A program made the translations under genes and the position numbers. The notes beneath the pieces were generated by a model. The model worked only from the letters and a program-made list of their open reading frames with translations, ran no database searches and was not told where the DNA came from. From Branchiostoma lanceolatum (lineage: Eukaryota; Chordata; Leptocardii; Amphioxiformes; Branchiostomatidae): a stretch of DNA of 64,000 bases. Where the stretch lies: positions 253,001 through 317,000 of the forward strand of contig NC_089726.1 of NCBI RefSeq assembly GCF_035083965.1, given 5' to 3'. This document shows positions 1 through 13,300 of the stretch, in pieces (position 1 is the first letter of the stretch; each line of letters begins with the position of its first letter).

Positions 1-385
1 GGGTATGATCTTTCTCCGGCAGCAGCAGCTCGCACTACGCAAAGTACGTACATGTATCTCCTCATAACAAACAAACAAACAGGGTATGATCTTTCTCCGG
101 CAGCAGCAACTCGCACTACGCAAAGTACGTACATGTAACTTCTCATAATTAACAAACAAACAAACAAACAGGGTATGATCTTTCTCCGGCAGCAGCAACT
201 CGCACTACGCAAAGTACGTACATGTATCTCCTCATAACAAACAAACAAACAGGGTATGATCTTTCTCCGGCAGCAGCAACTCGCACTACGCAAAGTACGT
301 ACATGTAACTTCTCATAATTAACAAACAAACAAACAAACAGGGTATGATCTTTCTCCGGCAGCAGCAGCTGGCACTTCGTAAGGC
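1..385 (+). repeat. Tandem array of a coiled-coil exon 3' edge and its donor
   Basis: Five units start near 1, 79, 174, 252 and 341. Each carries a stretch translating as LRQQQLALRK followed at once by a donor-like GTACGT (degraded in the last unit), then an intronic spacer ending in (CAAA)n. Spacers alternate between about 79 and 93 bases, so the array grew as a two-unit block. The first unit runs off the window edge and may be the true exon. Confidence 0.75.
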
Positions 386-3300
386 AGGCATCTCTCTCCT
401 CATAGTGTATAAACAAACGAACGGTATCATCTTACTCTGGCCACAGAAGCTCCCATCACAAGAGACACTCATTCAAACTTATAATCTAATGAGAAATCTG
501 AAGAATTCCAGTCCAAGTTTTCACCATTTTTCACCTGCCACCTGTGATATTTAATGGCAAAATTAAATAGACTTTTGTATGACCTTGTTATTGCCTTTCC
601 TGTTATGTGACCTTTGTTGTTGTGTGACCTTGTCTTGACTTTGCTGTTATATGACCTTGTCTTGACCCTACCTGTTGTATGACCTTGTCTTGACCCTACC
701 TGTTGTGTGACCTTGTCTTGACCTTACTTGTTGATTTATGACCTTGTCCTGCCCATTGTCTTGACCTTGCCGTGCTGTCCTGCTGTGTAACTGTTTGTGT
801 CCTTGGGAACTTTAGGCTTGGAATTTCAAGGTGTCTGCTGTAAAGGCAAGTTGCACTAGACTCTGTCCTAGATTCATCTAGACCAGCAAGTTGTTGTTGC
901 ACTAGACTCTGTCCTGGTATCCTGTAGACTGGCAATTTGCCAGATGTTGTGCTAGACTCTGTCCGTCTCCTCTAGACTAGCAAGTTGATGTTGCACTAGA
1001 CTCTGTCCGTCTCCTCTAGACTAGCAAGTTGTTGTTGCACTAGACTCTGTCCTGGTATCCTGTAGACTAGCAAGTCGTTGTTGCACTAGACTCTGTCCGT
1101 CTCCTCTAGACTAGCAAGTTGATGTTGCACTAGACTCTGTCCTGGTATCCTGTAGACTAGCAAGTTGTTGCTGTGCTAGACTCTGTCCCAGTCTCCTCTA
1201 GACTAGCAATTAAGATGTTGCTGTGCTAGACTTTTTCAGGGTTTCAGATAGACTAGCAAGATGTTGTTAATGTACTACTAGCCTTTGTCCCAGTTTCTTG
1301 TAGACTAGCAAGATGTTGCAGCTGTTCTGGAATATCTAGCTTGTAAAATGACCCAGCAGAGAGGTACTTATAGGATGTAAACCAGCAGAAATGTGTGTGA
1401 AATGTGCTAGTAGGTTTCCCAGGTTGGCAGTAATAGTGACTGTTACAATTGCAGGGTGTGCTAGTTAGGCCCTAGCTATGATGTCAGTGTGGTTTAAGCT
1501 AGAAGTAGAACCTAGCTAGGATGTTAGGATATGTGCTAGCTATAACCATGACGGCTGTCTGTTGGCAGAACTTTGACTTTGACACGACCTCACAAATGTT
1601 TTTGACAAATCCCCTCAAGCTTCAAATCGTGTCCAGGCAGCATCTTCTAAAGTATTACATTGATTTCTTAGGAGTTTCATAAAATGTACTGGACTATTTA
1701 CTCGCCCTGCCAGTTTATTCTTGTGACACTGAACTAAGTCTTCATTTTCGTGCCAGAAAGACGCTGACAAGGTGACTTTTTTGTTCCAGGCGCTCCAACA
1801 GTCTGAGCAGGAATACCTGGCCATCAAGAAGAAGGTGGAACAGGAGGTACGGCCTGCTGTTGTTGCTGTTGTTGTTGTTGTTGTGTAATGTATGTTGTTT
1901 ATGAAAGGACTGTTGATTGTTATTTACAGCGGAACTGTACTGTAACTGTGCAGTTATACATGTAGGTTACGGGGGATATATTGTTCTTCGTTATTCATTA
2001 TCAAGGCAAACTATTGTATAGTTTCATATCAGGTCAGTACTAGTAAGTCACTGAATAACAAGATTCTTTGTACACTACCAACTGTTTTATTCACAGTCAC
2101 CAAATGTTTCAGTGACCGTTTGTCACCTTCCTCAGGGCAATTCTAACTGGTTAACATTGCACTGCAGCACAGGTGTCGCTGCTTACCCAAACTTAAATAT
2201 GCAAAGTGAACCAGTCAGAACTGCCCTTAGAAAGGTGACAGACGGTCACCGAAACATTGGTGTGAATAAAACGGGTGCACAATGAATATTGTTATTCAGC
2301 AAAGTAATTCTTCATAATTAAGGCAAACTCTTATTGTTGTTTTGTTGTTCCTTATTAAGGCAATGTTGTTTGTTGTTCCTTATTAAGGCAATGTTGTTTG
2401 TTGTTCCTTATTAAGGCATTGTTGTTTGTTGTTCCTTATTAAGGCATTGTTGTTTGTTGTTCCTTATTAAGGCAATGTTGTTTGTTGTTCCTTATTAAGG
2501 CATTGTTGTTTGTTGTTCCTTATTAAGGCATTGTTGTTTGTTGTTCCTTATTAAGGCAATGTTGTTTGTTGTTCCTTATTAAGGCAATGTTGTTTGTTGT
2601 TCCTTATTAAGGCATTGTTGTTTGTTGTTCCTTATTAAGGCATTGTTGTTTTGTTGTTCCTTATTAAGGCATTGTTGTTTGTTGTTCCTTATTAAGGCAA
2701 TGTTGTTTGTTGTTCCTTATTAAGGCATTGTTGTTTGTTGTTCCTTATTAAGGCAATGTTGTTTGTTGTTCCTTATTAAGGCATTGTTGTTTGTTGTTCC
2801 TTATTAAGGCATTGTTGTTTGTTCTTTTGTCAACAGGAGAAGGAGAAGAAGGAGCGCGAGCACATGGAGCTCCAGCGAGCCCGCAGCAAAAAGCAGCTGG
2901 AGTCGGCAAAAACTTCCAACATCGAGAAACTGGTGGGTTCTGTGCAGCCCGCTTTCTGGTGCAACTTTCCACAAGTTCAGCTAGAGGATATTAAGTACCA
3001 TGGCCATGCCACCTGTAGGCTCAGCTAGAGGATAAGTACCATGGCTATGCCACCTGTAGGTTCAGCTAGAGGATAAGTACCATGGCCATGCCACCTGTAG
3101 GTTCAGCTAGAGGATAAGTACCATGGCCATGCCACCTGTAGGCTCAGCTCGAGGATAAGTACCATGGCCATGCCACCTGTAGGCTCAGCTAGAGGATAAG
3201 TACCATGGCCATGCCACCTGTAGGCTCAGCTAGAGGATAAGTACCATGGCCATGCCACCTGCAGGCTACAGTTGTGCACTTGTAGGTTGTCTAATGTACA

Positions 3301-5657
3301 TGATTGTATGCACCTGCACAACTGTAGGTTTTGGTTGTTTTGCAGCTGGATAAGTTAGAAGATGAAGACCAGTGGCTCTGACACCTGTTGGCTGATGTGC
3401 AGCTGCTGTATCTTAAATGCTTTTTTGCAGCTGGATGAATTGTAAATTCTTCTTCTTTCAATTGAGGTAGCCAACTTCACCTAGCATGTTTTTTTTTACA
3501 GCTGGACGAGTTAGAAGACAAAGTCTAGCGGTTGCGCCACCTGTAGGTTGTTGTGTACAGCTGTCAGTTGTTGTAACAATTGTTGTAACTGTTGTTGTAA
3601 CAGTTGTTGTTGTTTCCAGCTGGATGAGCTGGAGGATAAGGAGGAGCAGGAGAAGACAAGCAAGCTGAGCCAGCTGTAGGCTGTTGTGTCCAGCTGTAAT
3701 GTGTTGTAACTGTTGTTGTTGTTGTTGTAACTGTTGTTGTTGTTGTAACAGCTGTTGTTGTTTTACAGCTGGACGAGCTGGAGGACAAGGACCAGCGGCT
3801 GCGCCACCTGTAGGCTGTTGTAACAGATGTGGTTGTTGTTGTTGTTGTTTCCAGCTGGATGAGCTGGAGGATAAGGACCAGCGGCTGCGCCACCTGACGG
3901 AGGAGCAGGAGAAGACCAGCAAGCTGAGCCGGCTGTCCATGGAGCGCGCCGAGAAGACGGTTCACGCGATCCGGTCGCAGCTGGACCACGAGCGCAGCCT
4001 CAAGCTGGACGCCTTCCAGCGGGTCGACGAGCTGCAGGCCCAGGTCTACGACTTCGAGAGCGGCACGGCAGCGAGGCCGTTCACCGCCAACACCACCGTC
4101 TGTACGTCCAGTTTGTTTTACTTCATTGTGTCAGAGAACATGCTTCATGTCATTGGTAACTTAAAGATAGTTGTAGTAGTCCACTGTTTTCTGCTGCTGC
4201 AGTAGTGAATTATTAAGATAAGACTCCACAAATAACTTAAGATTTCATGAAAACAAGCCTTAAGTGGCGCTGCAGCCGTTCACTGCCAACACAACCGTCT
4301 GTGAGTCCGCTTTTATTTTCTGTAGCCCAACTTAACTTCATCGTGTCAGGGAACGCGCTTCCTATCATTGATTAACACTCAACACATGACTGGACTGGAC
4401 TCAAGGTTCCATGAAAACAAGCATCAAAGATTGAAACATATTCTTTTGTAAAAGTGGTGTTGAAAGAACCATTACTCTCTAACCCATTGACATGGTGAAT
4501 AATAAGTTAGACATTCTATGACAAGGGCTATGAATATGTGAATGACATGCCATTATGATACATAAGTTGCATGAAAATGACTTGCAGTGAGTTTCTCTCC
4601 CGCAGCCCCCAGCCTCGCATGCGCTCTGGGAAGAGCCATGAATATGTAAATGACATGTAAATGATATGTAAATGAGCCTGTTTCTGCCTCCAGCTCGGCA
4701 GACCTCCACGCGGACCCCCAGTTTAGGGAAGTGTCATGAATATGTAAATGACATGTAAATGATATGTAAATGAGCCTGTTTCTGCCCCCAGCTCGGCAGA
4801 CGTCCACGCGGACCCCCCAGCCCCGGGTGCGCTCAGGAAAGAGCCGGTCCAGCGGGTTCAGCGACATCTCCCTCTGGCCCCCGTCCTCCGGCCCGTTGTG
4901 GCCCCCTGCGGCCGGCCCCGGGCCCATCCGCTCCCTCACCCCCGGCCCGCCCGCCAAGCCCAACGGGGTCGCCAAACTGCAGAGGCCAAAAACTGTGAGT
5001 CTCTCTCATAATGCTGCCTTGGAAATCAGTTTAAATGGGGTAGGGAATTTCCCGAGCAGCCTTTGTAACCCCTGCTTCTCCTAATTGGTCAGTGAAGTCA
5101 TGCTAGTCTTGAGCATTGATGTTTCTGGCCTAGGGTGAAGAGATGCTGCCACAGTAACAATTGAGCCGCCTTTCTTCGAAAATCGATGGCAACATCAGGC
5201 TCTGATGAATTGATTAAAAAAAAAAGTTATCTATATAACTGAAGGGACTACCCTAATGACAGTGTTGCAGCTGATTTCATTAATTTTGTAGTGATGACAA
5301 TAGAGTTAAGCCTAATCATCTCATATGTTACAGTGTTACTATGGTTTGCATTTGTAGCCATGGCAACAGAATGCAAGGTTGGTTTCAGCTGTTAGAAAAA
5401 GCAACACAACATCCTGCTGACATCACACATCCAGACTCACCTCCACATAACCACCAAGGGAAACATAGTCAGAAACAGGACCATTGTTTTCGGCAAACCC
5501 ACTGTTTGAAACCGAACTAATACGTGGTGAAACCTTCTCCCTTTCCCAGGTTACTGGACGATTGAAGAGCCGCATCGCTGAGAGCCTGATAGCAGAGCTA
5601 GAGCGGAGCACAGAGGACACCTTAGTGCAACTCCAGCAGCTACAGCACCAGAAGTAA
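2..5657 (+). CDS. Coiled-coil protein, 3' part of a gene starting outside the window
   Basis: I do not recognise the family. Exons read by splice sites and phase are 2-43 (5' end uncertain), 1790-1846, 2837-2932, 3855-4101, 4792-4994 and 5550-5657, ending in TAA at 5655-5657. Phases agree at every junction (0, 0, 0, 1, 0). The first four exons are rich in Glu, Lys, Gln, Arg and Leu with heptad character (EKEKKEREHMELQRARSKKQ; LDELEDKDQRLRHLTEEQEK), so a coiled coil is expected. Exon 4792-4994 encodes a Pro/Ser/Arg-rich, probably disordered segment (SLWPPSSGPLWPP). The last exon encodes a short helical C-terminus ending LQQLQHQK. No membrane segment is visible. A cytoskeletal or centrosomal role would be a guess. 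Several exon edges are surrounded by tandem decayed copies of themselves, listed separately. AATAAA at 6901 is a possible poly(A) signal. Confidence 0.72.
560..780. repeat. Short direct repeats with core TGACCTTGTCTTGAC
   Basis: About eight imperfect copies of a 25-30 base unit in an intron of the coiled-coil gene. No coding content. Confidence 0.6.
840..1325. repeat. Intronic minisatellite, core GACTCTGTCC
   Basis: About ten copies of a roughly 50-base unit built from TTGTTGTTGCACTAGACTC, CTGTCC and CTAGACTAGCAAG. Copies decay toward the right end. Bases 1325-1789 hold no gene I can support. Confidence 0.75.
2050..2300. mobile_element. Palindromic MITE-like element
   Basis: The two ends are near-perfect inverted repeats: CTGAATAACAAGATT at about 2050 faces AATATTGTTATTCAG at about 2300. 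The arms continue inward through TTTTATTCACAGTCACC and GGTGTGAATAAAAC, and through GACAAACGG-type sequence, for about 85 bases. No reading frame is carried. It lies in an intron of the coiled-coil gene. The superfamily is not assigned. Confidence 0.6.
2330..2830. repeat. 29-base minisatellite TTGTTCCTTATTAAGGCA
   Basis: About 17 nearly identical units ending just before the acceptor of the exon at 2837. The unit contains the palindromic core CCTTATTAAGG. Confidence 0.85.
2975..3268. repeat. 41-base minisatellite after exon 2837-2932
   Basis: Seven copies of a unit containing CAGCTAGAGGATAAGTACC and ATGGCCATGCCACCTGTAGG. It starts about 40 bases after the exon donor and does not include coding sequence. 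Confidence 0.8.
3345..3830 (+). repeat. Decayed copies of the 5' edge of exon 3855-4101
   Basis: Five partial copies start at about 3344, 3431, 3502, 3620 and 3769. Each has a polypyrimidine/CAG acceptor followed by CTGGAYGARYTRGARGA-like sequence matching the start of the true exon (LDELED). Each is closed by an in-frame stop within about 20 codons and separated from the next by TGTTGTTGT-rich spacer. Only the last copy, the true exon, continues. The 3' copies are closest to the functional sequence. Confidence 0.75.
4268..4360 (+). repeat. Copy of the 3' edge and donor of exon 3855-4101
   Basis: GCCGTTCACTGCCAACAC up to CCGTCT|GTGAGT repeats the end of the upstream exon (GCCGTTCACCGCCAACAC, donor GTACGT). 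About 60 bases of following intron are copied as well, including the TTCATYGTGTCAG tract. Confidence 0.65.
4590..4791 (+). repeat. Copies of the 5' edge of exon 4792-4994
   Basis: One copy at 4687-4722 repeats the acceptor and CTCGGCAGACSTCCACGCGG. Another at 4600-4635 resembles the following CCCCAGCCYCG segment. The ATGTAAATGACATG intron spacer is duplicated with them. Both copies are truncated. Confidence 0.65.
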
Positions 5658-5930
5658 TACCCTAGTGCAACTCCAGCAGCTACAGCACCAGAAGTAACAC
5701 CCTAGTGCAGCTACAGCACCAGAAATAACACCCTAGTGCAACTCCAGCAGCTACAGCACCAGAAATAACACCCTAGTACAACTCCAGCAACTACAGCACC
5801 AGAAATAACACCCTAGTACAACTCCAGCAGCTACAGCACCAGAAGTAACTTCAACAGCTACAGCACCAGAAGTAACTTCAACAGCTACAGCACCAGAAGT
5901 AACTTCAACAGCTACAGCACCAGAAGTAGG
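5625..5930 (+). repeat. Tandem copies of the last codons and stop of the coiled-coil gene
   Basis: The final coding sequence CAACTCCAGCAGCTACAGCA plus CCAGAARTAA is repeated about nine times after the true stop at 5655. The last copies are shortened to about 26 bases. Every copy keeps the stop codon, so it lies in the 3' UTR or beyond. Confidence 0.8.
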
Positions 5931-7303
5931 GAAGACCTGGCGCTTTAGTTATAAATCCAACATCAGAAGTAGAGGCTCAACATGTTCATTTCAAACATTG
6001 GAGTGCTGGAAATTTGGACAATTTTACAAATTCCAACGTCCTTACCACTAACTTATAGAAGGGCCATTGTGAAAAGGGAACAACTGCTCTCTCAGGCAAC
6101 GTGTGCCTTTGGAACATCCATGAGTAAGACTAAGGTGAAAAGTAGGCTCAGTTCCAATGTAATAGCCAAAGATTTGGGAAAATGATTTTCTTAATTGAGA
6201 CAGAAGGCAATAAATGCCATTAGCATTATTTTGTTCCATAATTATTTTGCAGAATATTAGATTAAACCAAAGTCTGTAATGACCACTTGAAGAGTATAGT
6301 CACATTTCGAAGACTTGATCAGTCGTATTGCTTGCATGTATGTCTCTGAGGGATCACCAATGGCCACAATGGCCAGGTGGTCCTGATGCAGAGGTGTGAC
6401 TTTAAGTATGGATGGATGTTCTATGAACAGTTTTGAGTCTCCCTGAGTGTTAATCATTTTCTAGTCTTTTGTTTCCGCCCGTGTGTTACCTCCCGAACCA
6501 AAGCATTTTTGTTTGTGGGCTTCCATTTTTACCTCCAGGACAAATGGAGGTATAGTTTTTGTTTCAATTTGCCATTCCTGCACATTTGTGTGTAAGAGTT
6601 GACTGTCTGCCTGTTATGTTGCACTGTGAGTTTATTGCCTGAAGGATTTGTAAAAGTTTTTGTTTTTGTGTCCAGAAAAGCTTTATTCTTAGTACAAAAT
6701 CTTCCACTATGATATAAGAATTAGTCAAGAATTTTAGCTAGAATATGATGACTTGTGTGAAATACAGCAACATTTCTTGCTATATATATAAGAGATATGC
6801 TTTGTATGTACATAAAACTGATGTCAATATTTGTATTTGCAAAGATGTGCAAAAACTGTAACAGTTATTATATTAATATGCTTTCTACAATCATTGTTGA
6901 AATAAAATTTAATGATTTTCCTACCCAGATTCCTTCTGGATTTATTCACACAATTTGCCCAGATTTGATAGTTGATGTGGTTTTTATGATTTTGATTTAT
7001 GATAGTTTATACAGCACAGCAGATTTCCAACTTCTGTATTCCCGTTCCCTATGGCATTTTGCACCTGTTTTGCCCAGAAGGATTAACATATAGTCTGCTC
7101 AGAGTTTTCAACTGTTTTTGGACACAAATAATAGATTCAACAAAAACATTCTGTCATACGTTAATCTAGCGGAACTTCGATATTGGAGATAATATCGAAA
7201 TAACTTTATCACGCGTTTTTTTGTAAAACATTGAACCGCTCGAGTTCGGTTCACCGCCAGCACTGCAGTTCATTTACAAACCGCTAGATGGCGCTCGTGC
7301 AGC
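5931..7303. other. Intergenic stretch between the two coiled-coil genes
   Basis: AT-rich and without a supportable gene. It probably contains the 3' UTR of the upstream gene and, near 7150-7303, the promoter and 5' UTR of the next gene. Short open frames here have no coding character. Confidence 0.5.
6901..6906 (+). promoter_or_regulatory. Candidate poly(A) signal AATAAA
   Basis: A canonical hexamer about 1.25 kb after the stop of the coiled-coil gene and about 400 bases before the next start codon. It is the best candidate seen, without transcript support. Confidence 0.35.
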
Positions 7304-10300
7304 ATGAGCAGCGACATGAAAGCGAGGCTGACAGCAGGCCCACCCCGGTCTCCATGGCAACTGGACGCGAAACATGTGATATCAGCTGGGAGGCAACCCA
7401 GCAAAGCCGCGAATGAACTTCTCCGTAACTTCGGGAAACTTTCTAAAGGTGAGTGCTCAAACTTTCCGTTTAAAACCGTTTGGCGGCGAAGTGACGTTAG
7501 AATTGATGCGAAAACTTGGCAGAAGTTTGTCTCGTCGCTAACTCTGAAATACGATCCAACTCGCTACAAGAGCTTCCAGAAGCACTGATTACAACAACAA
7601 ACAAATACTTTTTGTCTAGCTAATTAATCTGCAATTCCTCTTCATAGAAGGGTCTGGGTAAGTTACCGCCTTTTCTTTTTTTGTTTCCTTGAGGGTCTGA
7701 ATCTGCGGATTTGTTGATAAGAGAAGTTTAATGTAGTCCTGCATGTCTGTGCGCGGGTCGGGTTGCCGGGATACGCGGGTTGGGCCGTGGGCGGTTCTGG
7801 GCTGTTTTCCCGTCTTAACTCCTGGGTTTGAGGCGCAAAATCTGTTTCTGTGTCCGTCTTCTCACCACAGCAGCTTCCTTGGCAAGCCTGAAGGTTTGTG
7901 GAGTTTCTGGCGTGGTTCCCTGGTAGCTGCGGCCGCCTGAAGCTGACAAACGCGACAGGAAAACCGCCATAACTGTCGCCATGTCTGTCCAACTCCCGTC
8001 AAACCTGACCTGCCGCTCTGTGTGGGTTTCACTCGGGATAATTTTTGACCAAATTTGCTAAGGATTATAACATTCAACTCTGGCTGTCTCGATGCAAAAT
8101 TCGACAAAAGAAAGCTCAAAACTAAAGCACCGTTCCACCTCTGCCCTAGCGAGATTTTAAGCACAGGACTCGACGTTTCTACGAGCTAGCAACACAAAAA
8201 TGTCTCATAAAACGCCACTCTGTTAACATTGAATCAGTAGTTCACGTAAAAAATACCCAAACTTCGGGTATTATTTGCAGGTTTTCAGTGTGATTCCCCA
8301 GATTTAAAGCTGCAGGGTGAGACAGGTAACTTTAGAAAGCAGGTTGTTGTTGTTTTTGTAAGGTTATACCGCAGGTGGTTGGCAGGTAACATCACAGAAG
8401 TCAACAGTTAGTGTTACAGGCACAAACAAAAAAACTATAAATAGTTCAGAGTTTTGTACTTTTACAGCAGCAGTCTGGAAAACTGGTAACAAAAAACTAA
8501 CGCCAGGATTAGTTTGCTCAAAAGAGGTAATGCTGGAACCAAGATTTTGTGGTGTTTGCCCCTAGTTTTGCCACACCTGTAGCTATCCCACCTGTAATGT
8601 TATAAGACTAGTTTGACATGTTATCACACCTGTAATGTTATCTCGAGTATAATGTTATCACAACTGTAGTGTTATCACAATCGTGATGTTAATGATATCG
8701 TCAATCACAATAAAACTCCACTGTTGACTTACCCACCACCAAACACGACCCCTGCTTTCAGGATCTGGCCGAGGGACAAATTTTCACTGTTTACAAACAA
8801 ACACATAAATAATGATATCTATAGTCAAAGAAGGTGAATTTTGAGGAGGTGGGGTGACTTTCTGCCTAGTTTAGGCTTGAGGTAAAAGACTTGACTTGAG
8901 TTTTCCTGAACTATGGAAGTGCTCCCAGTGTCAGGTGGGAAAGTTACAGCTGTGGACCGAGGCTATCAAACAATTTCTAAGTAATCTTTGAAAAATTTAC
9001 AACATCCCTATTCATTATTCCTTTTTACCCAGTAAAGTTTATGGTTCACCCAAGGAAAAAGAAGATGTTGTGGCTGTAGTGTTACTAACATTAATCTCCA
9101 AGTAGATTTTGGGTTTGATGCTTGTCCTGTATGTGTTAATGTGGTGTTTTCCTCTGTCCTACATACTGTATACATGGGGAAAGTTGGTGGCTTTTTTTGC
9201 TGTGACCTGTCCGCCGGGAACATGACACCACAAAATGTCCCTCGTTCTTCAGTACTGTACTACAGAATTGTTTCAACTGCAAAAGTTAAACACCGCAAAA
9301 ACCTCCTTTAGTGTCTCCCAACTGCGAAAGAAAACCGCTGTAAAACTAAAAGTAAATGATGTTGCAGTACTAGAGGCATGAAGCACACAGGAACAGCAAC
9401 TCTCTACTTTTAGCATTTCAGCCACTAAGCTGAAAAAAATGAGCAAAACAATGAGCACCATCATGAAAAAAATTAGCCTCCACTACCTGTCTACTTGTAG
9501 ACCTAAAGTAAACATTAACACAGGATGGATTTCCTCAGGAAAAGTCCTCATGTCTTCAAGTAGTCTGAGAATAAAAGAAGTTTTCTGAAGAGGCACTTCT
9601 ACATCGGGGTGAAGGGGTGTTAATTAGGGAGTAGAATAACGAGCGGAGTAGAAGCGTGCGTCCCGGCAGCAGAGAGGACTGAAGGCACGTTGTTGTTAGA
9701 GGCAGGAAAGTTTTTCTAACATTGTCAGACCGGGCGAACACCGAGGCTCAATAGCCTTTTCCTCCCACGTGTACCTCCCATTATTCCTGAACAACAGCAG
9801 CAACATGGAAACACGTCAGAATCCACACAGACACGCTCGGCTGAGCCCCCATAGTCAGCCCCGTGGCAATGAGATTGTGAAGCTGTGACACGCTCGGCTG
9901 AGCCCCCATAGTCAGCCCCGTGGCAATGAGATTGTGAAGCTGTGACACGCTCGGCTGAGCCCCCATAGTCAGCCCCGTGGCAATGAGATTGTGAAGCTGT
10001 GACACGCTTGGCTGAGCCCCCTTAGTCAGGCCCGCAGGATTGTTTGTTTAGGTCTGAAGCCGTGACATTGTGTCCTCCATGTCAGGTTCTTCCCAGGCTG
10101 GCTTTTATCTATATAACACAAACATGGCATCAGTGCAATTAATAGCTCGCCCATCATAATTGTTTTTAACATGAACAGACCTAAATCATGAGGCTGGTTA
10201 TGATGATTGTAAATCTATCTGTAAAAGCTAGTCACATTTATATGTTGATGAAAGTTAGACATCCAGGTAGTAAGATACGCCAAAAATAATTACTCAAGCA

Positions 10301-13300
10301 ATTGGATAAAATTCAAAATTTTATCCAGTTGCTTGAGTAATCATTTTTGGCGTAGTCTCGTTTATGTTTAGGAAATGTTCATTCTGTAATCCCGACACCT
10401 GCCTTTACAGGTGACTTGTTCCAATTCAGGTGTTCCATTCTTGGGGTTCTCTCCACTGCTGACAGTGATTCTCATGTGAGAGTGGGAGGGTTGCCATGGG
10501 GGTTTAAGGAACACATTTGTATTTTTCAAAGTTGATCCATCTTACATGCGCAGCATTCAAATCAAAGCTGTTTGTATGTTTATATGTTTGTTCTGCTCTG
10601 CCCTGTTGTTTCCAGATTTTGCTGAAGTTTGTTTGTTTGTTCTGTTGTGCACAGATTTTGCCGGAGAGCCGTCCTGCTCGATGATGATGATGATGTTTGT
10701 GTGTGTGTTTGTTTGTTTATTTATTTATTTGTTCTGCTGTGCCCAGATTTTGCCGGAGAGCCGCCCTGCTCGATGATGATGATGATGGGCAGCGCTAAGC
10801 GGCCGCCCCCCTCCCGCTGCAGCTCGACCGTTCCAGTCCTGCCGCAGATCAAACCGCCGCACGCCACGCGGATCTGCACGTTGCCGGGCGTGAAGACGCT
10901 CACGGCGACGCACCCCGTCCCGCGGCTGAACCCGCTCAGACCCCCGCAGCACGAGGGTGAGGATCTGTACCTCTTCTTGTGTCGTGTTCGTGTTTGTTTA
11001 TTTTATTCAGATCTACATTATTATAAGGGTAATTACAATTCTACCTGGAGTCCACTTATGTGCTGATGTGTCTAGCCAGTGCCTTAAGGATTAAATTTGA
11101 CAATAAAAATAGTGTTTATGACTATTTCTCATCAGGCATAGGTAACCGTCACCTATAGCTTAGTATAATCAGGCACAAAATTGTGACCTATGTAGCTTGG
11201 ATTGCAGGGTTTTATCCACCTCCCAAAGCATGGCTGTCAGAATAAAACTTGGAGTCAGCTCAACTGAAGATGTCAGTGCTGCGTTGTTCGATCAACACAA
11301 CTAATATATATATAGGGACCACAGAACATAACCCTTATCAGTCAGTGCGTCCCCCGGTTTATCCGTCGTGTTGTCCGTCCCGCAGGCCGGCGTAACGTGA
11401 GTCTGGAGACGGTGGAGACACACCACCACAACCTGCAGCGCAGCCTCACTATGCAGCAGGCCCAGCACTTCCGCTTCCACAACTCCTGGAGAAAACCTTA
11501 CTACGGCACGCCCGCCGAGAAGGAGTCTCACAGGTAAGTCTTAGACGTCTTAGAACACTTTCACTTCCACAACTCATGGAGAAAACCTTACTACGGCACG
11601 CCCGCCGAGAAGGAGTCTCACAGGTAAGTCTTAGACGTCTTAGAACACTTTCACTTCCACAACTCATGGAGAAAACCTTACTACGGCACGCCCGCCGAGA
11701 AGGAGTCTCACAGGTAAGTCTTAGACGTCTTAGAACACTTCCGCTTCCACAACTCCTGGAGAAAACCCTACTACGGCACGCCCGCCGAGAAGGAGTCTCA
11801 CAGGTAAGTCTTAGACGTCTTAGAGCACTTCCGCTTCCACAACTCATGGAGAAAACCTTACTACGGCACGCCCGCCGAGAAGGAGTCTCACAGGTAAGCA
11901 CTTTCACTTCCACACAGGTGAGCACTTTCACTTCCACAACTCATGGAGAAAACCTTACTATGGCACGCCCGCCGAGAAGGAGTCTCACAGGTAAGTCTTA
12001 GACGTCATAGAGCACTTTCGCTTTCACAACTCCTGGAGAAAACCTTACTACGGTACGCCTGCCGCGAAGGAGTCTCACAGGTGAGTCTTAGACGTCTTAG
12101 AACACTTTCACTTCCACAACTCATGGAGAAAACCTTACTACGGCACGCCCGCCGAGAAGGAGTCTCACAGGTAAGTCTTAGACGTCTTAGAACACTTCCA
12201 CTTCCACAACTCCTGGAGAAAACCTTGCTACGGCACGCCCGCCGAGAAGGAGTCTCACAGGAGAGGCTTAGACCGTAAGTTAGACGTCTAAAGCTCTTTC
12301 ACTTATCTATCTGCAGGATTTGATTCTATCTACAGATTCATTGATCGATGTTAGACAAATCAGGACAAATTTTTAAGTGATGATTGACATATGGAATGAT
12401 TGATGTTTTCCCATCTATCTGCAAGCTTTGATTCTATCTACAGATTCATTGATTGACACATCAGCACCCGTACATCAGGACAAACACGTTGTAGACACTT
12501 AAAATTTGAACTGATGATTGATGTTTTCCCATCTGCAGGAAGGACATCCGGCTGATCCTTTAGGAGCAGATGGCAGAGGCCGGCTGCAGATGATGATTGA
12601 TTGATGATTAATTGATTGATATTTTAACATCTGCAGGAAGGACATCCGGCTGATCCTGCAGGAGCAGATGGCAGAGCGGATGCAGATGCAGCGCGAGTCG
12701 TTCCGGGACCGGAAGCAGGAGAGCGAGTTCGCCGTGCAGCACGACCGGCAGTGCCTCACGGACGACGCGCAGAACTACCGCAAGCGCGCAGAGTACCTGC
12801 AGCACTTCAGGGACGAGAACAAAAAGGTAGAGAACAAATAAACATCCACATCACAATTCTGTTAGATCATCCTCTAACATGTACAGTTATACATGTCCAT
12901 GTACCCATGCCTGTAGCACATCGGGAATTAGAATAAAAAGTACAAACGATATCTGATACCCCTCATCACAATATCTCAAATATTACTTGTACATTCAATA
13001 TCATATCAATCTATATCCACATTACACTCTAGTCTTATATCTGATACATACAATACATTTGTATATGCTTGACATATTGCCTAAATGCTCAATCTTATAA
13101 AGGTACAAACATGTACTTCATAAAGTAGCATATTTCTATGGTGTAGATCAGAAATAGATACTTAACATTCACCAATTGCTGACGTCACGTATCCGCAGTG
13201 ACATGTGTCAATAGAGTCACGTGTCCGTAACTCTCGCGAGTTTACGTTCGGCAGTGTTGGTCATTATTGATCCTGAAGAAGGCGACAGTGGTCGTCGAAC

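Noticed and set aside
3458-4205. Gln/Thr/Cys-rich frames
   Set aside because: They come from TTG/CAA-rich spacers between the decayed exon copies.
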